Origin: Robiginitomaculum sp.
GTDB lineage: Bacteria; Pseudomonadota; Alphaproteobacteria; Caulobacterales; Maricaulaceae
Direction: 5' to 3'
NCBI GenBank assembly: GCA_021776515.1
Contig: JAJFFS010000012.1
Span: 106,487 to 170,486 of the forward strand
Length of the DNA stretch: 64,000 nucleotides
Shown here piece after piece: positions 1 to 8,774 of this stretch (its first letter is position 1; each line of letters starts with the position of its first letter). Position numbers and translations under genes: made by a program. The notes below the pieces were generated by a model. The model saw only the letters and a program-made list of their open reading frames with translations, ran no database searches and was not told the origin of the DNA.

Positions 1-1241
1 AGATTGTCTATCTTTGTCTGCAAACCTGCGTTTTGTGACTTTTGCTCTTCGCTAAGCTGTTCTTTTTCAGCGCGAAGGCATTTGATCAATTTGTCTTTCT
101 CTTCCCCCAATGTGTTTAATTCAGCAACCTTTGTCTTATGTTGCGTAGCCAAACGCCGTTGAACGTCACGATCAGCAGCGCGTTTAGTGGCGAGCTGGTT
201 TTGCTCATCGCGGGCCTTGGTCAGTTCCTCAATCTGTGTTGCACGCTCAGTGGCGAGCTGGTTTTGCTCATCGCGGGCTTTAGTCAGCTCCTCAATCTGT
301 GCAGCGCGTTTAGTGGCGAGCTGGTTTTGCTCATCGCGGGCCTTGGTCAGCTCCTCAATCTGTGCAGCGCGTTTAGTGGCGAGCTGGTTTTGCTCATCGC
401 GGGCCTTGGTCAGTTCCTCAATCTGTGTGGCACGCTCAGTGGCGAACTGGTTTTGCTCATCGCGGGCCTTGGTCAGTTCCTCAATCTGTGTTGCACGCTC
501 AGTGGCGAACTGGTTTTGCTCATCGCGGGCTTTGGTCAGGGTTTCATTTTTGTTTGACCAGTCTTCAACTTGAACCAGCGCTTCTGATTTCCAGTTGCGG
601 GCGTAGACAACCAAGGCAATTGCCGAATTACGCTCCCCGAATTGTGACACAGGTACAAAATGGTGTGCAGAAAGAAAGTCATCCAACGCAGGTTTTCCTG
701 TGCTCTCACCATTCTTTACATACGATTCATCTAAAACCGTCCTTGCCAGCACAACATCCAAACCGTCTATAAAGTTCTTTGCGCCTTTCAAAATTCCCAG
801 TGCGGGAAGGCAATCGATATGGACCCAGTTGATGCGCTCAGCATATTTATACTTTTCGTTTTGCTTTAAAAAAGTGGCCAACGTTATGGAGGGGCGCTCA
901 TCTTGCGATACTGTCGCTAAATTTTGCCAGATTGGAGTAAGTGTATCCGGGCAGACGAGGCCGCTTTCATTGGAGTTGCTGGCATTATAGAACGCAGCAT
1001 CACCATCTTGAGGCCCAATCAAGGCATTGTGAACCAACCAGTTTTCGCGTTCTTGAATTGCCCCGCCTAATTTTTCAGCACGCACCTCATCTGCCTCAAT
1101 GAATGCGGCAAGTGGAAAGTTATCTAAACCAAGATTTGCAAGATCGAAATTTTGCCCGGCACCAATTTGCATTAAACCAGAGATCGGGAAGAGTTGCTGA
1201 AGCAGCTCTATCAGGGGGAGGTTTGGATTATATCTCAGCAT
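1..1241 (-). CDS. FkbM/methyltransferase-like N-terminal domain fused to a long coiled coil with 21-aa tandem repeats (partial, C-terminus beyond window)
   Basis: Manual minus-strand translation from ATG at 1241: MLRYNPNLPLIELLQQLFPISGLMQIGAGQNFDLANLGLDNFPLAAFIEADEVRAEKL...WVHIDCLPALGILKGA..., then six LTKARDEQNQ(F/L)AT(E/K)RA(T/A)QIEE units; open to position 1 with no stop, so missing from the ORF track. Confidence 0.75.
   Translation of the reverse strand, partial: MLRYNPNLPLIELLQQLFPISGLMQIGAGQNFDLANLGLDNFPLAAFIEADEVRAEKLGGAIQERENWLVHNALIGPQDGDAAFYNASNSNESGLVCPDTLTPIWQNLATVSQDERPSITLATFLKQNEKYKYAERINWVHIDCLPALGILKGAKNFIDGLDVVLARTVLDESYVKNGESTGKPALDDFLSAHHFVPVSQFGERNSAIALVVYARNWKSEALVQVEDWSNKNETLTKARDEQNQFATERATQIEELTKARDEQNQFATERATQIEELTKARDEQNQLATKRAAQIEELTKARDEQNQLATKRAAQIEELTKARDEQNQLATERATQIEELTKARDEQNQLATKRAADRDVQRRLATQHKTKVAELNTLGEEKDKLIKCLRAEKEQLSEEQKSQNAGLQTKIDN
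162..539 (-). repeat. 63-bp tandem repeat, about 6 copies, coding for a 21-aa (3-heptad) coiled-coil unit
   Basis: Near-identical ggcgaGCTGGTTTTGCTCATCGCGGGCctTGGTCAG.TCCTCAATCTGTG.. units recur every 63 bp. Confidence 0.9.
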
Positions 1242-1335
1242 TTTACATTATTCACACTTCCATTTTCCAAACGACACCAGAAGCAACCTGACTGATAACG
1301 TTTATATTCAATCTTGTTGTAAAACACCTTATCCA

Positions 1336-3444
1336 TCACTTTTTTACAAATCTCACCTTTCGAACACGCACCGCTAGGTCTCGAAAATCATCGGAGCCCT
1401 GGGTGGAGGGGGAGATTGTTTCAGGAAAGTTGAATGACAGTGTAAGTCCATCTTTGATGTCTGCAGATGTGATGTGAGCCTGGCTCGTAATCAAAAGAGG
1501 GTAATGAAGATTTGTTTTATCCAGTAGAGTTGCCAAAGGAGTCCATTGACTTGCATATGTTTTATTCAATAATTTTGCCAAGGGTGCCCACTGACTTGCA
1601 AGTGCTCCTTGCCACTTAAGGCTCAATGGTTTGTCGTTAAGGGAAATTTTCATTCCCCGCACAATATCTGGTGACATAGCGTCAACCACATCGACTTCCA
1701 GCCGATAATCCCCTTCGGCAATCTTATCTATGCGCAGTGCGCTTTGCATTTCTGGGCCGGCCCAGCGGCCATCATGCTCCGCATAATGCCAATTATCTCC
1801 ATCTACGAATTGCCGCAGATCAATAATTTTTTCAATTTTTACGTTAGCTTTATCATCTTCGCTATCGGTTTCCTGCTCATCCTCACGCTTTGTCGCCTCC
1901 TGGTATTTTTGGAAATACAGCTCCAGCTCTTCCTGAACCTGGTGCAATTGTAATAACTGTAATTCACTTTCCTGGGCCGTTTCATCAAGCTTGGCCTCAA
2001 GGCCTTTCACTTTCTTGGTATTTGCCTTGTGCTTGCCAACTTCAGCTTCTAATGATTTCAATTGTCCCTTGAATGCACCATTTTCTTTTCCCAGCTGTTC
2101 GCTTTTCTGGGCGGTTTCATCAAGCTTGGCTTCAAGGTCTTTAACTTTCTCGGTATTGGCCTTGTGCTTGCCAACTTCAGCTTCTAATGATTTCAATCGA
2201 CCCTTGAATACATCACTTTCTTTTTCCAGCTGTTCACGCTGCTTGGTCAGAGATCCGATTTTTGCTTGTAGTTCATTTTGAGAGTTTTCATTTTTCTGTA
2301 GTTTTATAAAAGTTTGTTCCAACTCTTCTTGAACTTGATGAAGCTGAAGAGTGAGCAGTTTGCCTTCCTCTTTTTGTTCATCCCCCTCGGCTATACTTTT
2401 CTCTAATTCCTGCTTTAGTTTTTCGTTTTTTTGCTTTTGTTCTTTCAGTGTCTTTTCAAGTTCATCAATCTGTTTCTTAGACATTTTTGATGCCTCTTCA
2501 GATTCTTTTTGCATTTGGTCGATTTGAGAGAGCAGTAAGTCGTTTTCCTTTTTTTGCTCTTCACGTTCCGTTTCTAGCTGGGATAGTTCATTTTCTTTTT
2601 GTTCGCCCTGCTTCTTCAATTCATTGAAATGTTCCCAGGATTTAAGCGCAAGCTCTAGTGGATCCAGCTTTTCACAATCATCCTGAGGTCCAAGAATATT
2701 GTGCCGGGAACTTGCACCAGAATCGCTAGTTTCGGATTGGATATAGTCCCCCGGTAAGTCGGCGGCGCTTTCTAATTCCTGATAAAGCGCGTAGGCATCA
2801 ACCGCATCTTCGACAAGCATCGGTGCAATTAAGTCGTGGATCGGGTCTCTTTTTGGAATAGCCACTGCATTATTTTTTATATCGATCAGGTCAGCGCCCA
2901 ACTGATCCCGGCTATAGTTGACAAAAAGGCTGGCGTCTCTGGAAAGAAAGTCAGAATTAAGCAGAATGCACCGCTCTTTATTTTTAAAATAAAACCGAAT
3001 TAACTCGGCATTGATTTTCTGCCAATCAGAAAGCGCCTGCTCCACATTTTTTGTGGAAAGCTCTCCCTCATTAGCCATTTCCGCTACAGCTTGATCGGGG
3101 GATGAATAGACCAGAACAAATTTGATTTGTGGATCAAAATCCCGCCAGTGTTCAAGCATATAAACCAGATTTGGATCAGCCCAGCCCCAATCAGACTCGG
3201 ATAAATTAGCCAGCATTAAATCTGTTGACAGTGCTTGCCAAACCTTGCCAGGCTCCACCTGATCAATCGAGACTAATTCATTCTTATCAAGCCCATAGGC
3301 GGAACATATACCGCTACTTATGTCTGTTGGTGAATAGTCTTCCCTTTTTGAGGGTTTGGCGCGTGCAAGCCCCGCTTTGATTAAAAAATCATAGGCTAGC
3401 TGATACCCTGAATTTTGCACCCCGCATACTAGAACAACTGCCAC
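1336..3444 (-). CDS. Sulfotransferase-like N-terminus, long coiled coil and C-terminal beta-type domain; 702 aa
   Basis: Intact ORF; N-terminus MAVVLVCGVQNSGYQLAYDFL resembles a nucleotide/PAPS-type loop; E/K/Q-rich coiled coil; C-terminal NWHYAEHDGRWAGPEMQSALRI motif. Confidence 0.65.
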   Translation of the reverse strand: MAVVLVCGVQNSGYQLAYDFLIKAGLARAKPSKREDYSPTDISSGICSAYGLDKNELVSIDQVEPGKVWQALSTDLMLANLSESDWGWADPNLVYMLEHWRDFDPQIKFVLVYSSPDQAVAEMANEGELSTKNVEQALSDWQKINAELIRFYFKNKERCILLNSDFLSRDASLFVNYSRDQLGADLIDIKNNAVAIPKRDPIHDLIAPMLVEDAVDAYALYQELESAADLPGDYIQSETSDSGASSRHNILGPQDDCEKLDPLELALKSWEHFNELKKQGEQKENELSQLETEREEQKKENDLLLSQIDQMQKESEEASKMSKKQIDELEKTLKEQKQKNEKLKQELEKSIAEGDEQKEEGKLLTLQLHQVQEELEQTFIKLQKNENSQNELQAKIGSLTKQREQLEKESDVFKGRLKSLEAEVGKHKANTEKVKDLEAKLDETAQKSEQLGKENGAFKGQLKSLEAEVGKHKANTKKVKGLEAKLDETAQESELQLLQLHQVQEELELYFQKYQEATKREDEQETDSEDDKANVKIEKIIDLRQFVDGDNWHYAEHDGRWAGPEMQSALRIDKIAEGDYRLEVDVVDAMSPDIVRGMKISLNDKPLSLKWQGALASQWAPLAKLLNKTYASQWTPLATLLDKTNLHYPLLITSQAHITSADIKDGLTLSFNFPETISPSTQGSDDFRDLAVRVRKVRFVKK
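1960..2230 (-). repeat. 135-bp (45-aa) tandem duplication inside the coiled coil
   Basis: ctgggc(c/g)gtttcatcaagcttggc(c/t)tcaagg... at 1972 and again at 2107; protein repeat FKG(R/Q)LKSLEAEVGKHKANT(E/K)KVK(D/G)LEAKLDETAQ. Confidence 0.8.
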
Positions 3445-3880
3445 CAGATATTACCTTTCTGTCTGTATTGTGTTTGGTGCTGGAGTTAGCCAGAAATAAC
3501 ATTCCGGTTCAACTCTGTTTCCTAAAATAAATCATGGTTTTATAATATTAGCCACCGTTAGGGTCCAGGCTCTTTCAATTCCAGAAGCAAATGAATGCTA
3601 CAAGGCATAATCCAGGGTCTTATGAGGGCCATACTCTGCTGGAGTATCGCGCTAGCGAAGCCCATTTTCACCGAATTGTTCCCGGTCATCGCTTATGGGT
3701 CTGATTTAGGTCTGAGCTAAGGGAGGTTTTGGTTCATCTCGATCACTTGGCTCTGTGGACTTTCCATATATTCCTTTACCCTGTTACAAAAAGGTAAATT
3801 AAAGCCCCCCCGTGCATCCCACTAAGGTGTAAACTTAATTGATCCACACCCTAGCCTGCATAAAATTTATGTAAGGCGAA

Positions 3881-3990
3881 GTAAAAAGCCCCCCGATGTT
3901 TCCACCGAGGGGCTATTTTTTGGACTTGTTCTTTGCAGAACGAATTCCTTGTTAACGGAAAGCCCACGTTTTCTGATCAGCTATAATCAG
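3881..3990 (-). ncRNA. tracrRNA of the type II-C CRISPR system
   Basis: Minus strand: CTGATTATAGCTGATCAGAAAACGTGGGCTTTCCGTTAACAAGGAATTCGTTCTGCAAAGAACAAGTCCAAAAAATAGCCCCTCGGTGGAAACATCGGGGGGCTTTTTAC. Anti-repeat (3951-3986) complementary to the repeat with a small internal bulge; hairpin GTTCT-GCAA-AGAAC; 12-bp terminator stem with GAAA loop and U-tract. Confidence 0.9.
3883..3917 (-). terminator. Rho-independent terminator of tracrRNA
   Basis: AGCCCCTCGGTG-GAAA-CATCGGGGGGCT followed by TTTTT on the minus strand. Confidence 0.85.
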
Positions 3991-3996
3991 TATTCC

Positions 3997-4025
3997 TGTA
4001 TACCCCTATTATTTCTGCGGTTCAA
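3997..4025 (-). promoter_or_regulatory. Predicted sigma70-type promoter of tracrRNA
   Basis: Minus strand TTGAAC - 17 bp - TATACA, predicted TSS near 3990 just upstream of the anti-repeat. Confidence 0.65.
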
Positions 4026-4066
4026 GTGCTTTAATCAATTTATGGTTGAGAAACAGGAGGTTTGTC

Positions 4067-7000
4067 ATGAAATGGCGACTTGGGTTGGATGTGGGGACAA
4101 ATTCACTGGGCTGGGTGGTTTATGAAATTATTGATGGACACGATGGTCACGGTAATTTTTTAGGAAAACCAAGGCGTTTGGTCGAAAGCGGCGTGCGGAT
4201 ATTCTCGGATAGCCGTTCAAAAAAAGCAAAAACAAGATATGAATCTCTGGCAATTCCCCGACGAGGTGCACGCGGGGCACGGCGCAATCGTGACCGCTAT
4301 TTGCGCCGCCGGGCCGAATTTATGGATCGGCTGGTTGAATATGGCCTGATGCCAGAAGATAAAACCGCCCGCAAAGCGCTTGAAACGCTAGACCCGTGGG
4401 CATTGCGGGTGCGCGGGCTGGACGAAGAGCTTTCCTTGCATGAACTGGGCCGGGCCTTGTTTCATTTGCAACAAAGGCGGGGGTTTAAATCCAACCGCAA
4501 AACCGACAAGGGCGATAAGGACACGGGCGCGATCAAGGATGCGACCAACAAACTTATTGCTGATATGAAGAAACAAAGTGCCCGAACCGTAGGTGAATTT
4601 CTGGCCCGCGACCGCGTGGATGACCCGAAAATGGCGGCGGTTAAACAGGTGCGCGCCCGCCCGACATCGGTCAAAAACAAAAACACTTATGACTTTTATC
4701 CCACCCGTAAAATGATCGAAGAGGAATTTAATGCGCTATGGGACAAACAAAAAGAATTTCATGGCGATGCGTTAAGCCAAAAGGCAAAAAAGGCACTGGG
4801 TGATAGGGATACCGGCACCTTGTTTTTTCAACGGCCGTTAAAGCCGCAACCGGTGGGCAAATGCACCCTCGACCCGGATCAGCAACGCGCACCCAAAGCC
4901 CTGCCCTCGGTGCAGGCTTTGCGTATTTATCAGGAGGTCAACCATTTGCGCCTGCGTCTGCCGGGGCAGGCAGAGCGCCCGCTTACCGTGGAGGAACGCA
5001 ATAAAATTGCCGATAAACTCCTGAGTGTTGGTAAATTGAGCTTTGATTCCATGCGCCATCTCATCAAACATCCAGGGGTGATTTTTAGCCACGAAAGCAA
5101 AAAACGCAAACATCTCGATGGCGACAAGACCGCCGCGATATTGGCACAAAAACCCAGCGCCAAGGTCAGCGGCCGCTGGGGGCCGCAATGGCGCGATCTG
5201 CCACGCGAGCAACAAGATGCCATTGTCGAGATATTGATAGGCATGGAACCGGCGTATTCCAACGATAAACCCAATCCGGCGTTTGAACCTTTGGCACAAG
5301 GCATTGCGGCGACATTGGATATGCCGGTTGAACGGGCCAAAAAACTGCTTTCTGCCAATGATGAAAAAGCCATCATTGATTGGCTGGTACAAGATTTTGG
5401 CTTTGACGAAACCCGTGCTGCCAGCATTGCCAATGTCTCTTTACCAGACGGGCATGGGGGTTTGGGCCGCGCCGTCACCGCAAAAGTGCTGCCATGGTTG
5501 ATGAGCGATGCGCAAAATATCGACGATCCGGACCCGAAAAAAGAGGCATTGATCTCGGCCCCCTTCACCTATGACCAATCGGTGCGTTTGGGCGGCTATG
5601 ACAGCCATTCTTCTTTTGATGATGGCGAGGTGTTTGATCAATTGCCCTATTATGGCGAGGTTTTAGGGCGTTCGGTGGCTTTTGGTACGGGCGAGCCCGA
5701 TGACATCATCGAAAAACGCATTGGCAAATTGGCCAACCCGACCGTGCATGTGGCGATGAACCAGATCAGAAAAGTCGTCAATTCATTGGCCAAACGATAC
5801 GGCACGCCAACGGAAATTGTGGTGGAGATTGCCCGTGACTTGCCCCTGTCGGCGAAGGGCAAAAAAGATCTGGAAAAACTGCAAAGCGACAATCAAAAAA
5901 CCAATGAGCGCCGCGCCAAGGAGTTGGAAAATCACAACCAGACCAACACCTATGATAACCGCATGCGTATGCGCCTGTGGGAGGAGCTAAACGAGAATGA
6001 GCCGCACAATCGCTGTTGCGTCTATACCGGCGAGCAAATTGGCATAGAGCGTTTGTTTTCTGCGGAAGTCGAGATCGAACATATCTTGCCGCGTTCAAAA
6101 ACACTGGACGACAGCTTTTCCAACAAAACCCTCTCTATGCGTGAGGCCAATCGCCTGAAAAAACAGGACACGCCATTTGAAGCCTTTGGACTGGATCAGC
6201 ACGCACCTAAATACAAGTGGGACGCCATATCCCAACGCGCCGATAATTTACCCAATAACAAATCATGGCGTTTTGGCCCCGACGCTATGGAGCGTTATGA
6301 GGATGAGGAAAAAGGCTTTCTGGCGCGTCAACTTGGCGACACCCGCTATATTGCCCGCCTCACCCGCGAATATATGAGCAAAATGGCGGGGCGCGGCCAT
6401 GTCTGGGTGGTTACGGGGCAGATGACCTCTGATTTGCGCCATGCCTGGGGGTTAAACTCGGTATTGGCCGGACATAACCGCATGGAGTCCGAGGCCGAAG
6501 ACGTCAAGAAAAACCGCAACGACCACCGCCACCACGCGCTGGACGCGGTGGTGATTGGTTTGATTGACCGCGCATTATTGCAAAAAGTTGCCACTGCTGC
6601 CGGGCGGGCAGAACAGCGCTTTAGTCGCAATTGGGCCAAAGACTGGCCAGATCCATGGACCGGCTTTCGTGATGATGTGATCCGTTCCATGGAGAAAATC
6701 ACGATTTCCCACAAGGCCGATCACGGGGTGGAGGGTGAACTGCACGAAGGTACCAATTATGGCGTTGTCGCCGATCCGGTAACCGGCGAGCCACGTTTGG
6801 CGTCCCGCAAGGCACTAACCGCCCTGACCGAGCCGGAAATGACCCGTATTGGTGATCTGAAAATTCGCGCCGAATTGGAAGAAAGAATGCGCGACATAGA
6901 CGATCAGGGCCTGCCTAACAAAGACCGCACCAAAGAAATTATCGCCATGCTGGCCGAATATGGCAAGGAGACTAGCGTGCGCCGGGTGCGGGTGCACAAG

Positions 7001-7468
7001 GTGCAGGCCGATTATGAAACCATCCGCCATAATGGCCATCAAAAAGCGGTTATCCCCGGCGAGAATTATTGCGTTGATCTGGTGCAAACCACCAATGGAA
7101 AATGGCACGGGGTCGGGGTCACCCGCTTTGCCGCCAACCGACAAAAACGCCTTGGGGCGACAACGCCGTTATGGAAACAACAATACCCGGACGCACAACA
7201 CATTATGCGGGTGCGCAAGGGCGACCTTCTGATGTTGGAAAAAGATGGCCGCGAGCAGGTGATGGTTGTTGTACAATTGCATTCAAGTGCTAATCGGTTT
7301 TTCTTGGTGGGCCATACCGAAGCAGGCACGTTGAATGATCGCCATAAAGATAAGGATGATTTATTTAGGTGGGATATGGCCTCTTTTAGCAAACTCAAAG
7401 ACCGCAAGGCTCGTCTTGTCTATGTCGACCCGGCGGGCAAAGTGCACGATCCGGGGCCGCCATCATGA
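4067..7468 (+). CDS. cas9: Type II-C CRISPR-associated endonuclease Cas9 (1133 aa)
   Basis: RuvC-I RLGLDVGTNSLGW; Arg-rich bridge helix RRGARGARRNRDRYLRRR; RuvC-II IVVEIARDL; HNH VEIEHILPRSKTLDDSFSNKTL; RuvC-III HHALDAVVIGL; AGGAGG 6 nt upstream of ATG at 4067 (the ORF track starts upstream at 4046). Confidence 0.97.
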   Translation: MKWRLGLDVGTNSLGWVVYEIIDGHDGHGNFLGKPRRLVESGVRIFSDSRSKKAKTRYESLAIPRRGARGARRNRDRYLRRRAEFMDRLVEYGLMPEDKTARKALETLDPWALRVRGLDEELSLHELGRALFHLQQRRGFKSNRKTDKGDKDTGAIKDATNKLIADMKKQSARTVGEFLARDRVDDPKMAAVKQVRARPTSVKNKNTYDFYPTRKMIEEEFNALWDKQKEFHGDALSQKAKKALGDRDTGTLFFQRPLKPQPVGKCTLDPDQQRAPKALPSVQALRIYQEVNHLRLRLPGQAERPLTVEERNKIADKLLSVGKLSFDSMRHLIKHPGVIFSHESKKRKHLDGDKTAAILAQKPSAKVSGRWGPQWRDLPREQQDAIVEILIGMEPAYSNDKPNPAFEPLAQGIAATLDMPVERAKKLLSANDEKAIIDWLVQDFGFDETRAASIANVSLPDGHGGLGRAVTAKVLPWLMSDAQNIDDPDPKKEALISAPFTYDQSVRLGGYDSHSSFDDGEVFDQLPYYGEVLGRSVAFGTGEPDDIIEKRIGKLANPTVHVAMNQIRKVVNSLAKRYGTPTEIVVEIARDLPLSAKGKKDLEKLQSDNQKTNERRAKELENHNQTNTYDNRMRMRLWEELNENEPHNRCCVYTGEQIGIERLFSAEVEIEHILPRSKTLDDSFSNKTLSMREANRLKKQDTPFEAFGLDQHAPKYKWDAISQRADNLPNNKSWRFGPDAMERYEDEEKGFLARQLGDTRYIARLTREYMSKMAGRGHVWVVTGQMTSDLRHAWGLNSVLAGHNRMESEAEDVKKNRNDHRHHALDAVVIGLIDRALLQKVATAAGRAEQRFSRNWAKDWPDPWTGFRDDVIRSMEKITISHKADHGVEGELHEGTNYGVVADPVTGEPRLASRKALTALTEPEMTRIGDLKIRAELEERMRDIDDQGLPNKDRTKEIIAMLAEYGKETSVRRVRVHKVQADYETIRHNGHQKAVIPGENYCVDLVQTTNGKWHGVGVTRFAANRQKRLGATTPLWKQQYPDAQHIMRVRKGDLLMLEKDGREQVMVVVQLHSSANRFFLVGHTEAGTLNDRHKDKDDLFRWDMASFSKLKDRKARLVYVDPAGKVHDPGPPS

Positions 7469-8373
7469 TCGGGCGGTTTGTGGACATTGTCGATGACGGG
7501 GTGCATTTATCCGTCACGCGGGGGTTTTTGAAAGTCAGCAAAGCCCACGAAGAAATTGGCCGTGTGGCGCTGGACGATATTGCCGCTTTGATCATCCACG
7601 CCCATGGGGCAACGTTTAGCGCCAATCTGGTCACCCGGCTGTCTGCGCGCGGCGCGCCGATTGTCATGTGCGCCGCCAATCACACGCCCATTGCCTTTGT
7701 TTTGCCAATGGATGGGCATTATGAGCAGGGCGTACGTATGGGCGCGCAAGCCAAGGCTACACCGCGCAAATGCGATGCCTTGTGGCGCGACCTCATCAAG
7801 GCAAAAATTATTGCGCAAGGCGATGTTCTTGATGCGTGCGGCTTGCCCGGGCAAGGGGTTCGCCATTTGCACCGGGCGGTCAAGGCGGGCGACCCGGCCA
7901 ATGTGGAGGCGCAAGCGGCGCGGCGGTATTGGTCGTTAATGTTGGGCAAGGGTTTTCGTCGGGATCGGGACATTGGCGGCGCCAATGCCTTTTTAAACTA
8001 TGGCTATACGGTGTTGCGGGCCGCCACGGCGCGCTCCATCCTTGGGGCTGGTTTGCACCCTTCGCTTTCGCTCCATCATATTAGTCGTGGTGCGGCCCTG
8101 CGGCTGGCCGATGATTTGATGGAACCGTTTCGCCCTTATGTTGATTTGGTGGTGCGCCGCCTTGGGCCCAAAGAAGGTGCCGAACTGGACCGCGAAGCCA
8201 AGGCGGCTTTGGCTGCCATTACTCTTTTTGACCTGACCGGGCCCAAGGGTGCCTCGCCGATACAAACCTGTCTGGATCGTTTGGCGGTTTCGTTGGCACA
8301 GGTATTTTTAGGCGAAATAAAAAAACTGGAACTGCCCGGGCCGCCTTTGCCATTGGGGGTCGCGGCATCATGA
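7465..8373 (+). CDS. cas1: Type II CRISPR-associated endonuclease Cas1
   Basis: 302 aa, type II Cas1-like (VDIVDDGVHLSVTRGFLKVS...GAGLHPSLSLHH...NYGYTVLRA); ATGA overlap with cas9. Confidence 0.95.
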   Translation: MIGRFVDIVDDGVHLSVTRGFLKVSKAHEEIGRVALDDIAALIIHAHGATFSANLVTRLSARGAPIVMCAANHTPIAFVLPMDGHYEQGVRMGAQAKATPRKCDALWRDLIKAKIIAQGDVLDACGLPGQGVRHLHRAVKAGDPANVEAQAARRYWSLMLGKGFRRDRDIGGANAFLNYGYTVLRAATARSILGAGLHPSLSLHHISRGAALRLADDLMEPFRPYVDLVVRRLGPKEGAELDREAKAALAAITLFDLTGPKGASPIQTCLDRLAVSLAQVFLGEIKKLELPGPPLPLGVAAS

Positions 8374-8702
8374 AAACATTAAGTGGGTATAGAATTATGT
8401 GGATGATCGTTTTTTTTGATTTACCTGTGGTGGACCCGGTCGAACGCAAACAGGCCAGCAAGTTTCGATTGTTTTTAAAAGACCTTGGTTTTGAAATGGC
8501 GCAGTTTTCCGTTTATATTCGCCACACCCCCGGCAAGGATGCGGTAGAGGCTTATCGACGAAAAATTGAATCGGCCTTGCCCTCCCAAGGCAAGGTTGAT
8601 ATTTTACAATTTACCGACAAGCAGTATGAGAATATTGTCAGCTTTCGAGGAACAAAGCGTGATTCACCGAATCAAAATCCGGAACAATTATTGCTTTTTT
8701 AG
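8370..8702 (+). CDS. cas2: CRISPR-associated endoribonuclease Cas2
   Basis: 110 aa, MWMIVFFDLPVVDPVERKQASKFRLFLKDLGFEMAQFSVYIR; ATGA overlap with cas1. Confidence 0.95.
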   Translation: MKTLSGYRIMWMIVFFDLPVVDPVERKQASKFRLFLKDLGFEMAQFSVYIRHTPGKDAVEAYRRKIESALPSQGKVDILQFTDKQYENIVSFRGTKRDSPNQNPEQLLLF

Positions 8703-8736
8703 CAAAAATGCGATCAATCATGTTCGTCGAAACAAC

Positions 8737-8762
8737 AAAAAAACCCTTGTTTTCAAGGGTTT
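8737..8762 (-). terminator. Rho-independent terminator at the cas2-proximal end of the array (minus-strand transcription)
   Basis: Minus strand AACCCTTG-AAAA-CAAGGGTT followed by TTTTT. Confidence 0.8.
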
Positions 8763-8774
8763 GATTGCAGGTCT

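Noticed and set aside
138-772. Plus-strand ORFs with repeated GELVLLIAGLGQ / SWFCSSRALVSSS units
   Set aside because: Antisense readings of the 63-bp repeats; the minus strand encodes a coherent domain plus coiled coil.
4388-7407. Multiple minus-strand ORFs antisense to cas9
   Set aside because: No domains; expected shadow ORFs in GC-rich coding DNA. No anti-CRISPR or regulator could be supported.
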